From Rikenellaceae bacterium (lineage in GTDB: Bacteria; Bacteroidota; Bacteroidia; Bacteroidales; UBA932): a stretch of 21,126 nt of DNA. The stretch covers positions 1-21,126 of the forward strand of contig JAAZIW010000209.1 of NCBI GenBank assembly GCA_012800665.1. The letters are read 5' to 3'. The position numbers and the translations under genes are program-made. The notes under the pieces were generated by a model. It ran no database searches. It was not told where the DNA came from and saw only the letters and a list, made by a program, of their open reading frames with translations. Of this stretch, positions 8,971-15,347 are shown one piece after another. Position 1 is the first letter of the stretch. Each line of letters starts with the position of its first letter.

Positions 8971-9080
8971 CGGCATAAAGATGCCATCTAATGCTAATTT
9001 ACCTTTTTCGGCAGAGAAATGCCGCTTAATACTAAAAACATCCTTTTTCCCGGCAGAGAACTGCCACCCAATGCTAAAAT
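8971..9080 (+). repeat. Three tandem hairpin repeat units
   Basis: Three diverged units start at 8971, 9009 and 9051. Each has a short inverted repeat, GGCATaaagATGCC, CGGCAgagaaaTGCCG or GGCAgagaacTGCC, followed by an AATGCTAA-like box (AATGCTAA, AATACTAA, AATGCTAA). The second and third are each preceded by a run of C/T. They end 14 bases before the ATPase start codon. They are non-coding in the sense direction and could be a structured leader, protein-binding sites or a small mobile repeat. Confidence 0.7.
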
Positions 9081-9093
9081 AAATTGATGCAAT

Positions 9094-10248
9094 ATGAACG
9101 GAGCTTTTATTTACAACAAATACGTAACCGGAAAACACCATATCGGGCGCAAGAGCGAAGGCATGATCCTCTCCAATCTGCTTTCACAGGGAGAAAACGT
9201 GCTTATCTACGAAACTCCCAAAACGGGCAAAATGTCCCTAATCCAGCAGACCTTCTACAATATGCGCATCGCGGGGGAACAATTCGAGGTGGCAGAATCG
9301 TCTCTTTTGGGTATCCGGGACCGTGAGACCTTTATGCTGAAATTCGGAAACACCGTGCTCAGGCTCTTCTGCACCACTCCTGATGAATATGCAAGCGCTG
9401 TTTCAACTTATTTAGAGGGTTCCTCTTTTGTTTTTGATGAAGAAGTTTTTGCAAATGAGGATAAGGTGATTACCCTCAAAGAAGATGCTAATGAAGCTGA
9501 CTTCAAGGCCATAATTACACTTCCCCTGCGAATAGCCGAAGCTACGGGCAAGCGTTGTTTTATTCTTATTAAAGAATTTCAGGACTTTCTCCTTTTCAGC
9601 GATGATGGAAAAACCTGCATTCTTCTGAGTTCAATACTGAAAGAATTTACCCCCGAACAAAAAAAGCTCTGCACCTTTATCTTCACCGGCTCGCAGGTGA
9701 ACGCCATGAAAGAAATCTTCGAACAGCGTGGTCTTTTTCATCGCACGGTGGAGCATGTTCCCATCAATCCAATCGATGCCAAAGATATTATAGACTATGT
9801 GGTTAAGGGATTTTTGGTTAGCGGCAAGGTGATAGAAAGGGATTTGCTCTTAGGAGTATGCAAACTATTCCGGCAAAACATCTGGTATATAAACCATTTC
9901 GCCTCCATCTGCGATTCTTTAAGCAAGGGTTATATAATGGAGCCCGTGCTGTTAGAGGCCTTGGACATGATGATTTCCATTCACGAACCGCGCTTTATTG
10001 CCACTATGGATTCTCTTACAACCTTCCAACTGAGCCTCCTTAAAGCCATTCTCGAAGGACATCAGAAGTTTTCGTCCAGCGAAGTCATAAGCAAATACGG
10101 GCTCAATTCCTCTGCCAATGTGCTCCGGCTCAAAAACGCCCTGTGCAAGAAGGAAATCATAACTTTCGACTCTATGGATATGCCTATAGTGCTGGACCCG
10201 CTATTTGAATATTGGGCTAAAAAATATTATTTTGAGATAAATGGATAG
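9094..10248 (+). CDS. P-loop ATPase of archaeal-ATPase/STAND type
   Basis: The 384-residue protein shows an N-terminal nucleotide-binding fold with a Walker A-like YETPKTGKMSL (residues 39-49, lysine K46). It lacks the usual first glycine and has Met before Ser where GKT/GKS is normal. The Walker B-like strand FILIKEFQD (about 157-164) has Lys where Asp is normal but keeps E161. FIFTGSQ fits a sensor-1 strand. A winged-helix-like C-terminus spans about 310-384 (LTTFQLSLLKAILEG, PLFEYWAKKYYF). This layout matches the COG1672-like ATPases found in many Bacteroidales. The cellular role is unknown. The stop overlaps the sirtuin start by eight bases, so the two are probably made together. Because of the changed motifs, ATP hydrolysis may be weak or absent. 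Confidence 0.75.
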   Translation: MNGAFIYNKYVTGKHHIGRKSEGMILSNLLSQGENVLIYETPKTGKMSLIQQTFYNMRIAGEQFEVAESSLLGIRDRETFMLKFGNTVLRLFCTTPDEYASAVSTYLEGSSFVFDEEVFANEDKVITLKEDANEADFKAIITLPLRIAEATGKRCFILIKEFQDFLLFSDDGKTCILLSSILKEFTPEQKKLCTFIFTGSQVNAMKEIFEQRGLFHRTVEHVPINPIDAKDIIDYVVKGFLVSGKVIERDLLLGVCKLFRQNIWYINHFASICDSLSKGYIMEPVLLEALDMMISIHEPRFIATMDSLTTFQLSLLKAILEGHQKFSSSEVISKYGLNSSANVLRLKNALCKKEIITFDSMDMPIVLDPLFEYWAKKYYFEING

Positions 10249-10939
10249 ACTGGCAATACTTACGGGCGCAGGAGTAAGCGCCGAATCGGGACTCGGAACC
10301 TTTCGCGACAATGACGGGCTCTGGGACAACTACGACCCTATGGAGGTTGCTTCCATAGATGGTTGGTATCGTAACCGCAAAAAGGTTTTGGACTTTTACA
10401 ATATCAGGCGGAAACAGCTTGAAAATGCTGCGCCAAACGAAGCCCACAAACTCATCGCTTCGTTGGAAAAACGCTTTAAAGTGGATGTAATAACGCAAAA
10501 TGTGGACAATCTGCACGAAAGAGCCGGCAGCACCAATGTGTTGCATCTTCACGGTGAACTGTGCAAAGTACGTCCCGAAAATACCTTTTGCGAAGTTGAC
10601 GGCTTTTCGGAAAAAGAAGTTTACGATGTCGGCTACGGTGAAGTGCATCTTGGCGACAAGGCTCCGAATGGAGTGCAGCTGCGTCCGCACATTGTCTTTT
10701 TCGGCGAGGCCGTACCCAATATGACGAAGGCGGTAGAGATAGTTTCAAAAGCTGATATGGTGCTGATTGTCGGCACCTCCCTAAGCGTCTACCCCGCTGC
10801 AAGCCTGTATCACTATGCCCCTGACAGCGCTCCGGTTTATCTGATAGACCCCAAAGCGCCGGGAATAGCAGATGCACGGATTCGCCATATTAAAATGGTG
10901 GCCACCGACGGAATGAGAGAGTTTGTGAAGATGATTTAA
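10241..10939 (+). CDS. cobB: NAD-dependent protein deacylase, Sir2 class III
   Basis: Sirtuins remove acyl groups from lysine side chains using NAD+. The 232-residue protein has the NAD-binding signature TGAGVSAESGLGTFR near the N-terminus, QNVDNLHERAG, catalytic H104 in LHLHGEL, PHIVFFGEAVP and VGTSLSVYPA. Y53 and R56 in FYNIRRKQ match the Tyr/Arg pair that class III enzymes (E. coli CobB, SIRT5) use for succinyl and malonyl groups. The small domain has only two cysteines in place of the four zinc ligands, so it probably binds no zinc. The gene overlaps the ATPase gene by eight bases. A generic deacetylase role is the safe call; desuccinylase activity is an inference from the Y-x-x-R motif. 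Confidence 0.92.
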   Translation: MDRLAILTGAGVSAESGLGTFRDNDGLWDNYDPMEVASIDGWYRNRKKVLDFYNIRRKQLENAAPNEAHKLIASLEKRFKVDVITQNVDNLHERAGSTNVLHLHGELCKVRPENTFCEVDGFSEKEVYDVGYGEVHLGDKAPNGVQLRPHIVFFGEAVPNMTKAVEIVSKADMVLIVGTSLSVYPAASLYHYAPDSAPVYLIDPKAPGIADARIRHIKMVATDGMREFVKMI

Positions 10940-10945
10940 TCTTCG

Positions 10946-10976
10946 TTTGCGATATCGATAAAATTATCTAAATTTG
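10946..10976 (+). promoter_or_regulatory. Bacteroidetes-type promoter upstream of tRNA-Ser
   Basis: TTTGC at 10946-10950 is followed after 18 bases by TAAATTTG at 10969-10976, an exact fit to the -33/-7 consensus. Transcription would begin near 10983 and run through the G-rich repeats into tRNA-Ser. Confidence 0.75.
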
Positions 10977-10988
10977 CAGCCCGATTGG

Positions 10989-11100
10989 AAAGTGGGGTTG
11001 CAGGGCGGGATTGCAGAAGCGGGACTTCGGTGGCAGAGTTGAGATGGCAGGGTTGCAGAAGACGGGTTGCGAAGGCGGGTTGCGAAGGCGGAGACTTGAT
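10989..11100 (+). repeat. G-rich degenerate repeats in tRNA leader
   Basis: The segment is built of diverged GGGTTGCAGA-like units, including a perfect 13-bp tandem CGGGTTGCGAAGG at 11063-11075 and 11076-11088. Four G tracts between 10994 and 11023 (loops of 5, 1 and 11 bases) could form a G-quadruplex in the transcript. No convincing gene is encoded. It lies between the promoter and tRNA-Ser. Confidence 0.6.
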
Positions 11101-11172
11101 GACAGGGCACTCTTGCAGAGCATGGTTGCGATAAAAACACTGAATGGAAAGAGCAAGCTCTTAAAAAATATT

Positions 11173-11257
11173 GGAGGAATGGCCGAGTGGTCGATGGCGG
11201 CAGTCTTGAAAACTGTTGATCCGCAAGGGTCCGGGGGTTCGAATCCCTCTTCCTCCG
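11173..11257 (+). tRNA. tRNA-Ser (anticodon UGA)
   Basis: The acceptor stem GGAGGAA pairs with TTCCTCC (11250-11256), with discriminator G at 11257 and no encoded CCA. The anticodon loop CTTGAAA puts the anticodon TGA at 11207-11209, reading UCA serine codons. A long variable arm (GATCCGCAAGGGTCC) marks it as a class II tRNA, as expected for serine, and the T-loop TTCGAAT is present. The processing site and leader are described separately. Confidence 0.97.
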
Positions 11258-11262
11258 CTGAA

Positions 11263-11298
11263 TGAGGAATTTGCAATAAAACGCAAGTTCCTCATTTT
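11263..11298 (+). terminator. Intrinsic terminator after tRNA-Ser
   Basis: TGAGGAA and TTGC pair with GCAA and TTCCTCA around an AATAAAAC loop, with a one-base mismatch, and TTTT follows directly. It ends the tRNA transcript six bases after the mature 3' end. Confidence 0.75.
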
Positions 11299-11306
11299 CA
11301 TTTATT

Positions 11307-11347
11307 TACGCCCCTAACCCTCGAAATATCAAAGAGTTAGAGGCGTA
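11307..11347 (+). terminator. Long hairpin between convergent transcripts
   Basis: The arms TACGCCcCTAACcCT and AGaGTTAGaGGCGTA pair over 13 of 15 positions around an 11-base loop. No strong T-run follows on either strand, so termination is only possible. It sits between the tRNA terminator and the 3' end of the defence operon, close to where the chromosome backbone gives way to accessory DNA. Confidence 0.4.
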
Positions 11348-11378
11348 TTTCTGTCTATCTTCTGACTACTTTCCGTAG

Positions 11379-11513
11379 CCATTTCGCTGCCAAATTTTCT
11401 ATGCAAATCGTAAACGTTCCGATGCATATCGTATGCATTCCGGCTGGCCATTTTCGCTGCATACACCTTTTCCGGACCGTTGGGGATTCGAACCCAACAT
11501 TGATTATCAATGA
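11379..11513. repeat. Short repeats and tRNA T-arm-like fragment
   Basis: Two near-identical 12-13-base boxes, CCATTTCGCTGC and CCATTTTCGCTGC, flank a 21-base tandem duplication (11401-11421 and 11422-11442, 17 of 21 identical). The second copy contains the inverted repeat ATGCATA-TCG-TATGCAT. To the right, the minus strand reads GGGTTCGAATCCC-like sequence (about 11482-11496), the form of a tRNA T-arm, next to the perfect palindrome CATTGATTATCAATG (11498-11512). No complete tRNA folds here. From 11514 to 11596 I see nothing recognisable. Confidence 0.5.
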
Positions 11514-11596
11514 GTTTGGCCGGGTGAAAGGCTCGTGTTTACGAAGTGCTTACGGGCGAAAAATCGCGGTGCGGTTTTTGTGGCGGGCAAGTAAAA

Positions 11597-12571
11597 TTAT
11601 TTTTTAGTATAATGCTTATCAAACTCTTTAAGGACATTAGAACTATAAAAAACAGTAGATGGTTTCTCCCTATTGGGATATAATCTTCTTTCATGGCTCA
11701 ATTTCGGATTTTCCTTAATCTCATTAAAGATTGCGTGCATAGCTGCATTCTGCTTAAAATCAGTATAACGATCACAGCACTTTTTAATGACATCATTCCA
11801 CCTCCAAGGAAACCTCTTTTTAAAGTCTTCTTCACTAAGTGAGACTTTGATTCCATCAGGTGCATAATTAACTCCGATTGAATCAAACGTGTTACCTTTC
11901 TTAAATTCGACATCAATCGAAATAGCTACCGCATACTCCAAATCCGTATCATCCATATGGTTAACCTTCTCTTTAACAAGGTTAATATAATTCATCGTTT
12001 CATTCGTAAGGGTACCCGTGACTATCTTTTTCTCATCAACATAAGCCAAAGGCATGAGGTAAAAGTTGTAACTTGAAAGGTCTATCTCAACTTTCCACTC
12101 TTTGATAATGGCCATATAGTTCTTTATACATGCAAATCCCAGTTCTTGAACCTGCTTTGATATAGGATCCGGATTGATGAAGTGGATTGAATTATCACGC
12201 AACTCAATAAGAGACTCAATATTATCTCTAAGGTTGTCCTTCAATAATCCTCGTTGCCGAAGATTATCCATTATTGTATTAATTGAAAGAGTTTTGGGAT
12301 TACCACACCTGTTATTAACGATTACCTTCTTAACTATCGAGTTCTGCCCATTCTTGTTTTTTGCAGGCTGAAGTTCGTAAATTGATCTTATATTAAACCT
12401 ATTCAATCTAAGCCATTGTGCTTTCAATAACAATTCCCAAGAATTGACAGCAAGAATAGCAAATACCTCTTCTCTATTGTGAAATGCAGGTTTATTGTAT
12501 ATCTCAATGGCAGACAGCATACTGCCAATGGACTTATCAAGAAGACTACGATATGTTTTATTAACCTTCAT
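11597..12571 (-). CDS. DUF3644 protein with HEPN-type RNase motif
   Basis: The 324-residue protein opens with the DUF3644 hallmark region (LDKSIGSMLSAIEIYNKPAF, then EEVFAILAVNSWELLLKA). Residues 125-130 read RDNSIH, which fits the R-polar-x3-H (Rx4-6H) catalytic motif of HEPN ribonucleases. The helical context before it (DNIESLIELRDNSIHF) also fits. The C-terminal part is charged and I do not recognise a domain there. No membrane segment or signal peptide is present. It is the last gene of the four-gene minus-strand operon, 11 bases after the HNH gene. DUF3644 proteins are of unproven function; an RNA-cleaving toxin or abortive-infection effector guarding the restriction system is an inference. 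Confidence 0.8.
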   Translation of the reverse strand: MKVNKTYRSLLDKSIGSMLSAIEIYNKPAFHNREEVFAILAVNSWELLLKAQWLRLNRFNIRSIYELQPAKNKNGQNSIVKKVIVNNRCGNPKTLSINTIMDNLRQRGLLKDNLRDNIESLIELRDNSIHFINPDPISKQVQELGFACIKNYMAIIKEWKVEIDLSSYNFYLMPLAYVDEKKIVTGTLTNETMNYINLVKEKVNHMDDTDLEYAVAISIDVEFKKGNTFDSIGVNYAPDGIKVSLSEEDFKKRFPWRWNDVIKKCCDRYTDFKQNAAMHAIFNEIKENPKLSHERRLYPNREKPSTVFYSSNVLKEFDKHYTKK

Positions 12572-12582
12572 TTCACATGGAT

Positions 12583-13353
12583 TTATGGTCGTTGATAATA
12601 GGGACTGCCTTGTTCTAAAATATCAGTTTTGAAAGCCTGAAGGCTATCTGCCGTAATGTGTTGTCTATGAATAACTCGATGACAATTCGGGCATACAGGC
12701 AGTAAATTTCTCAATGCTTCTTCAATGCTCTTTTGAACATTTTCATTACTGTAGCTGAATATTGGCTTTATGTGGTGAATTTCAATACAACTACCTCCGA
12801 AACGAGGTCCATAAAACGACTTAAATTCAAAGCCACAACAGTCACACTTTATCACGCCATTTTGAGTAAAGTGTTCAATCGCAGCATCACGAAGTTTTCT
12901 GGACCGTTCTCGAACCTTAACAGAAACATTTTTGCTAATACCTTCAACAACGATTTCCTCATATGGTATATGCCTTGTCTTAGGTTTTGTGGCGAACTCT
13001 CCAAAAACATGTCTCACATCATCATAGTCAAAACCTGAGTGAAGAAGATACCGGATACTCTCAATATTGTTCTCAACAAATAATGCTCCTTTTGAGGTAA
13101 TCTGAAACTGGCCATCTGAATATATTGCATACCCGTCTCTCTCTAAAGTATCATGGCTTTTTAAATTTCTAACTTTTTGAGAGAAATACGTATCTTTCCT
13201 ATTGGGCAATATCTGAGCATCCACTCCTTGAGGTTTTAGAATATCCTCAAGTTGAGTAATAAGAGCCGAAGTCCTTATAAAGCCATTATTTTGAGTCATC
13301 AAGTAAAGACTTGGCAACACCAATTCTGATTCCGCAATTCGATCTCCAGACAT
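12583..13353 (-). CDS. HNH endonuclease with N-terminal winged-helix domain
   Basis: The 256-residue protein has a C-terminal HNH nuclease. Zinc-binding cysteines lie at C170/C173 (KCDCCGF) and C221/C224 (VCPNCHRVIH). The catalytic core is IEIHHIKPI (H193, H194), then RNLLPVC (N217) and CHRVIHR (H225, H229). The first ~95 residues (LVLPSLYLMTQNNGFI, then DGQFQITSKGALFV) look like a winged-helix DNA-reading domain of the kind seen at the front of Mrr-type enzymes. It starts seven bases after the methyltransferase stop. It could be a second restriction nuclease of the system or a modification-dependent nuclease; target specificity cannot be read from the sequence. Confidence 0.85.
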   Translation of the reverse strand: MSGDRIAESELVLPSLYLMTQNNGFIRTSALITQLEDILKPQGVDAQILPNRKDTYFSQKVRNLKSHDTLERDGYAIYSDGQFQITSKGALFVENNIESIRYLLHSGFDYDDVRHVFGEFATKPKTRHIPYEEIVVEGISKNVSVKVRERSRKLRDAAIEHFTQNGVIKCDCCGFEFKSFYGPRFGGSCIEIHHIKPIFSYSNENVQKSIEEALRNLLPVCPNCHRVIHRQHITADSLQAFKTDILEQGSPYYQRP

Positions 13354-13360
13354 AATAGCA

Positions 13361-15325
13361 CTAATAGTTTGTTATCATCAAGTGAGTCACCTTTTTGTCG
13401 TTCCTATTCATAAAGCTGACAAGATACTCTTTATCAAAAGTTTTGATAGAAATACCGGGCTGGTTATAAAGACTATAGATAAAGTCTGTATTTTTAATTA
13501 TCATCATCCATTTTGCTTTACATTTATGGATCATATAATTTGCTAACCTCTCTTGATCTGCCCTTGTAAATTCATTCTGCGCATATGTGCTAAACTCAGA
13601 ATCATAAGGCGGATCCAAGAATACAAAATCATCTTCTGTGGGATTAGCCTTATTTAAGAACTCCTCGAAATCAAGGTTATAAATGGTCGTATCTTTAAAT
13701 TTTTGAGCAAGTGGCTTTGAACGATAGAAATTTAATTTCTTCAGCATACTTTTCCCGTTATAAGCTATCCCACCGTAAGGTACATTAAACTCGCCATTGT
13801 CATTATACCTAAACATTCCACTATAGCAATAATTCCTTATGAAGAGGAAAAGAGCACAATAGTACTCGTCATTTATGCATTCCTTTGCTCTCCGATTATA
13901 CTCAGCCCTGAATGTCATGTATAGAGCACTTTTGATCGCAGTTTCGATATTATCATTCAAATCTTCTTCTGGCAACAAATGCTTCTGCATCTCCAAATCC
14001 TTCATTCTTGTAAGCTTTCGGCATAAATTCTTTTTCATTTCCGAAAACAAAGTGGACTGGTCATATGTTAAGATTGGCTCAATAATGGCGTCTATCCCTT
14101 TTTGATTTCTCTTACAGAACTCGGACACATAGGATTTAATATCCTCTTTGGATATCTGATTCTCTCTATAAGCAAGATATTGTTCTATAATCTCACCGCC
14201 ATTGAAAAGGAAAAAGGAATGAGCATTCTGCCAAGATTTGTCAACGGCATCGGCAAATTGGAAAAAGACCATATTTTGGCCTGCAATATTTTGATATAGA
14301 GATATAAGTTCGGAAGACAAATCGTTTATGTAATAATGCTCGGCTCTTAAAGCTGCATATACTGAACCTCCGCCAACAAATGGTTCATAATAATTATTGT
14401 ACTCTGGAGCATTAGGAATAATGTACTTGAGCTCTTTCTCTTTTCCTCCCGCCCATTTTATGATCGGTTGAAGAGAATCTTCCGGAAGAGTGGAAATAGT
14501 TTGTGGAATAGGATTCTCTTCACCAAAAATATCATCAATATCGAACAATGTGCGTTCTATTCCATATGCTATAGCTGGCTCGCGCAAAACTCCAGCAGAA
14601 CTATTTTCTTGTGTTTTCATATTGTCTATTCGAATTCTTGCAGCTTGATAGTAATTCTTTTCTAATTCAACGCCGATAAATTTTCTACCCATTTCCAATG
14701 CTGCAACCCCAGTTGATCCAACGCCCATGAAAGGATCAAAAATGATATCATTGGGATTAGATGCCATTTGTATCATTTTTTTCAAAATGGATACAGGTTT
14801 TTGAGCAGGATGCTTTGGATCACTTAATCTTTCAGGCTTCATACATATTGGACTTTCAATGAAATTGTGCATTTCCTTTTGAGAGATGAAATTCCAAGTG
14901 TGTTTCTTATTCCAGCAAGTAAACACCATTTCGCAGCTATTCAAAAAGCCAGCCTGAAAAATCTTAGGTGCAGGATTTGTCTTATGCCATACCATGAAGT
15001 TCGATGCATCAAAACGATGATCGAGACAATCATACCATTTCCCTATCTGATTATAAGTAGTAAAAATAAACAGATTACCAGTGGGCTTGAGAATTCTGAT
15101 AAATTCATCTACCCACTCTTCAGGATGGAAATCAACCCAGTCCCAAGGTGCAACATCATTATTCATTGCACTCCTTCCGGGAAGAGGAATATTGCCTGTT
15201 GAATGTTTACCAATGTTATATGGAGGATCAGTAAGGATAAAATCTATTGAATTGTCAGGAATACGTTTAATCACATCCCTACTATCTCCACAAATTAAGC
15301 ATTTCTTCCAATTCGGATCTTTCAT
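13361..15325 (-). CDS. Fused two-domain DNA methyltransferase (beta + Dam-type alpha)
   Basis: The 654-residue protein contains two complete amino-methyltransferases. Residues 1 to about 240 are beta-class: DPPY (33-36) comes before the AdoMet-binding FDPFMGVGSTG (196-206), and VWHKTNPAP between them resembles the DpnA-like group. Residues about 285-654 are alpha-class (Dam/MboI/DpnM type): KWAGGK (290-295), YEPFVGGGSV (313-322) and then DPPY (571-574), with SGMFRYNDNGEFNVPYGG typical of Dam. Both DPPY motifs predict N6-adenine (or N4-cytosine) methylation. Two domains with different architecture could cover the two strands of an asymmetric site, or one duplex plus a single-stranded or hemimethylated form of the same site, as in DpnII systems. 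It begins 22 bases after the restriction gene. Confidence 0.92.
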   Translation of the reverse strand: MKDPNWKKCLICGDSRDVIKRIPDNSIDFILTDPPYNIGKHSTGNIPLPGRSAMNNDVAPWDWVDFHPEEWVDEFIRILKPTGNLFIFTTYNQIGKWYDCLDHRFDASNFMVWHKTNPAPKIFQAGFLNSCEMVFTCWNKKHTWNFISQKEMHNFIESPICMKPERLSDPKHPAQKPVSILKKMIQMASNPNDIIFDPFMGVGSTGVAALEMGRKFIGVELEKNYYQAARIRIDNMKTQENSSAGVLREPAIAYGIERTLFDIDDIFGEENPIPQTISTLPEDSLQPIIKWAGGKEKELKYIIPNAPEYNNYYEPFVGGGSVYAALRAEHYYINDLSSELISLYQNIAGQNMVFFQFADAVDKSWQNAHSFFLFNGGEIIEQYLAYRENQISKEDIKSYVSEFCKRNQKGIDAIIEPILTYDQSTLFSEMKKNLCRKLTRMKDLEMQKHLLPEEDLNDNIETAIKSALYMTFRAEYNRRAKECINDEYYCALFLFIRNYCYSGMFRYNDNGEFNVPYGGIAYNGKSMLKKLNFYRSKPLAQKFKDTTIYNLDFEEFLNKANPTEDDFVFLDPPYDSEFSTYAQNEFTRADQERLANYMIHKCKAKWMMIIKNTDFIYSLYNQPGISIKTFDKEYLVSFMNRNDKKVTHLMITNY

Positions 15326-15347
15326 AATTTAGTATCCTCCTAAAAAT

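Noticed and set aside
8971..9080. CRISPR array
   Set aside because: Only three diverged units with hairpins, no constant repeat of 24 bases or more, no unique spacers and no cas genes.
8935..9141. Minus-strand 68-residue frame through the three hairpin repeats
   Set aside because: It overlaps the ATPase start in antisense and has no promoter I can see; the repeat-like peptides follow from the DNA repeats. Noted as a possibility in the repeat finding.
9094..10939. Sir2-based antiphage system (for example SIR2-HerA or DSR)
   Set aside because: The sirtuin is a compact CobB-like deacylase with no extra effector domain, and the ATPase is not HerA-like; a housekeeping role is more likely.
10968..11276. 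Open frames on both strands across the leader and tRNA-Ser
   Set aside because: They read through the tRNA gene and the G-rich repeats; the peptide EEEGFEPPDPCGS is the usual false translation of a tRNA.
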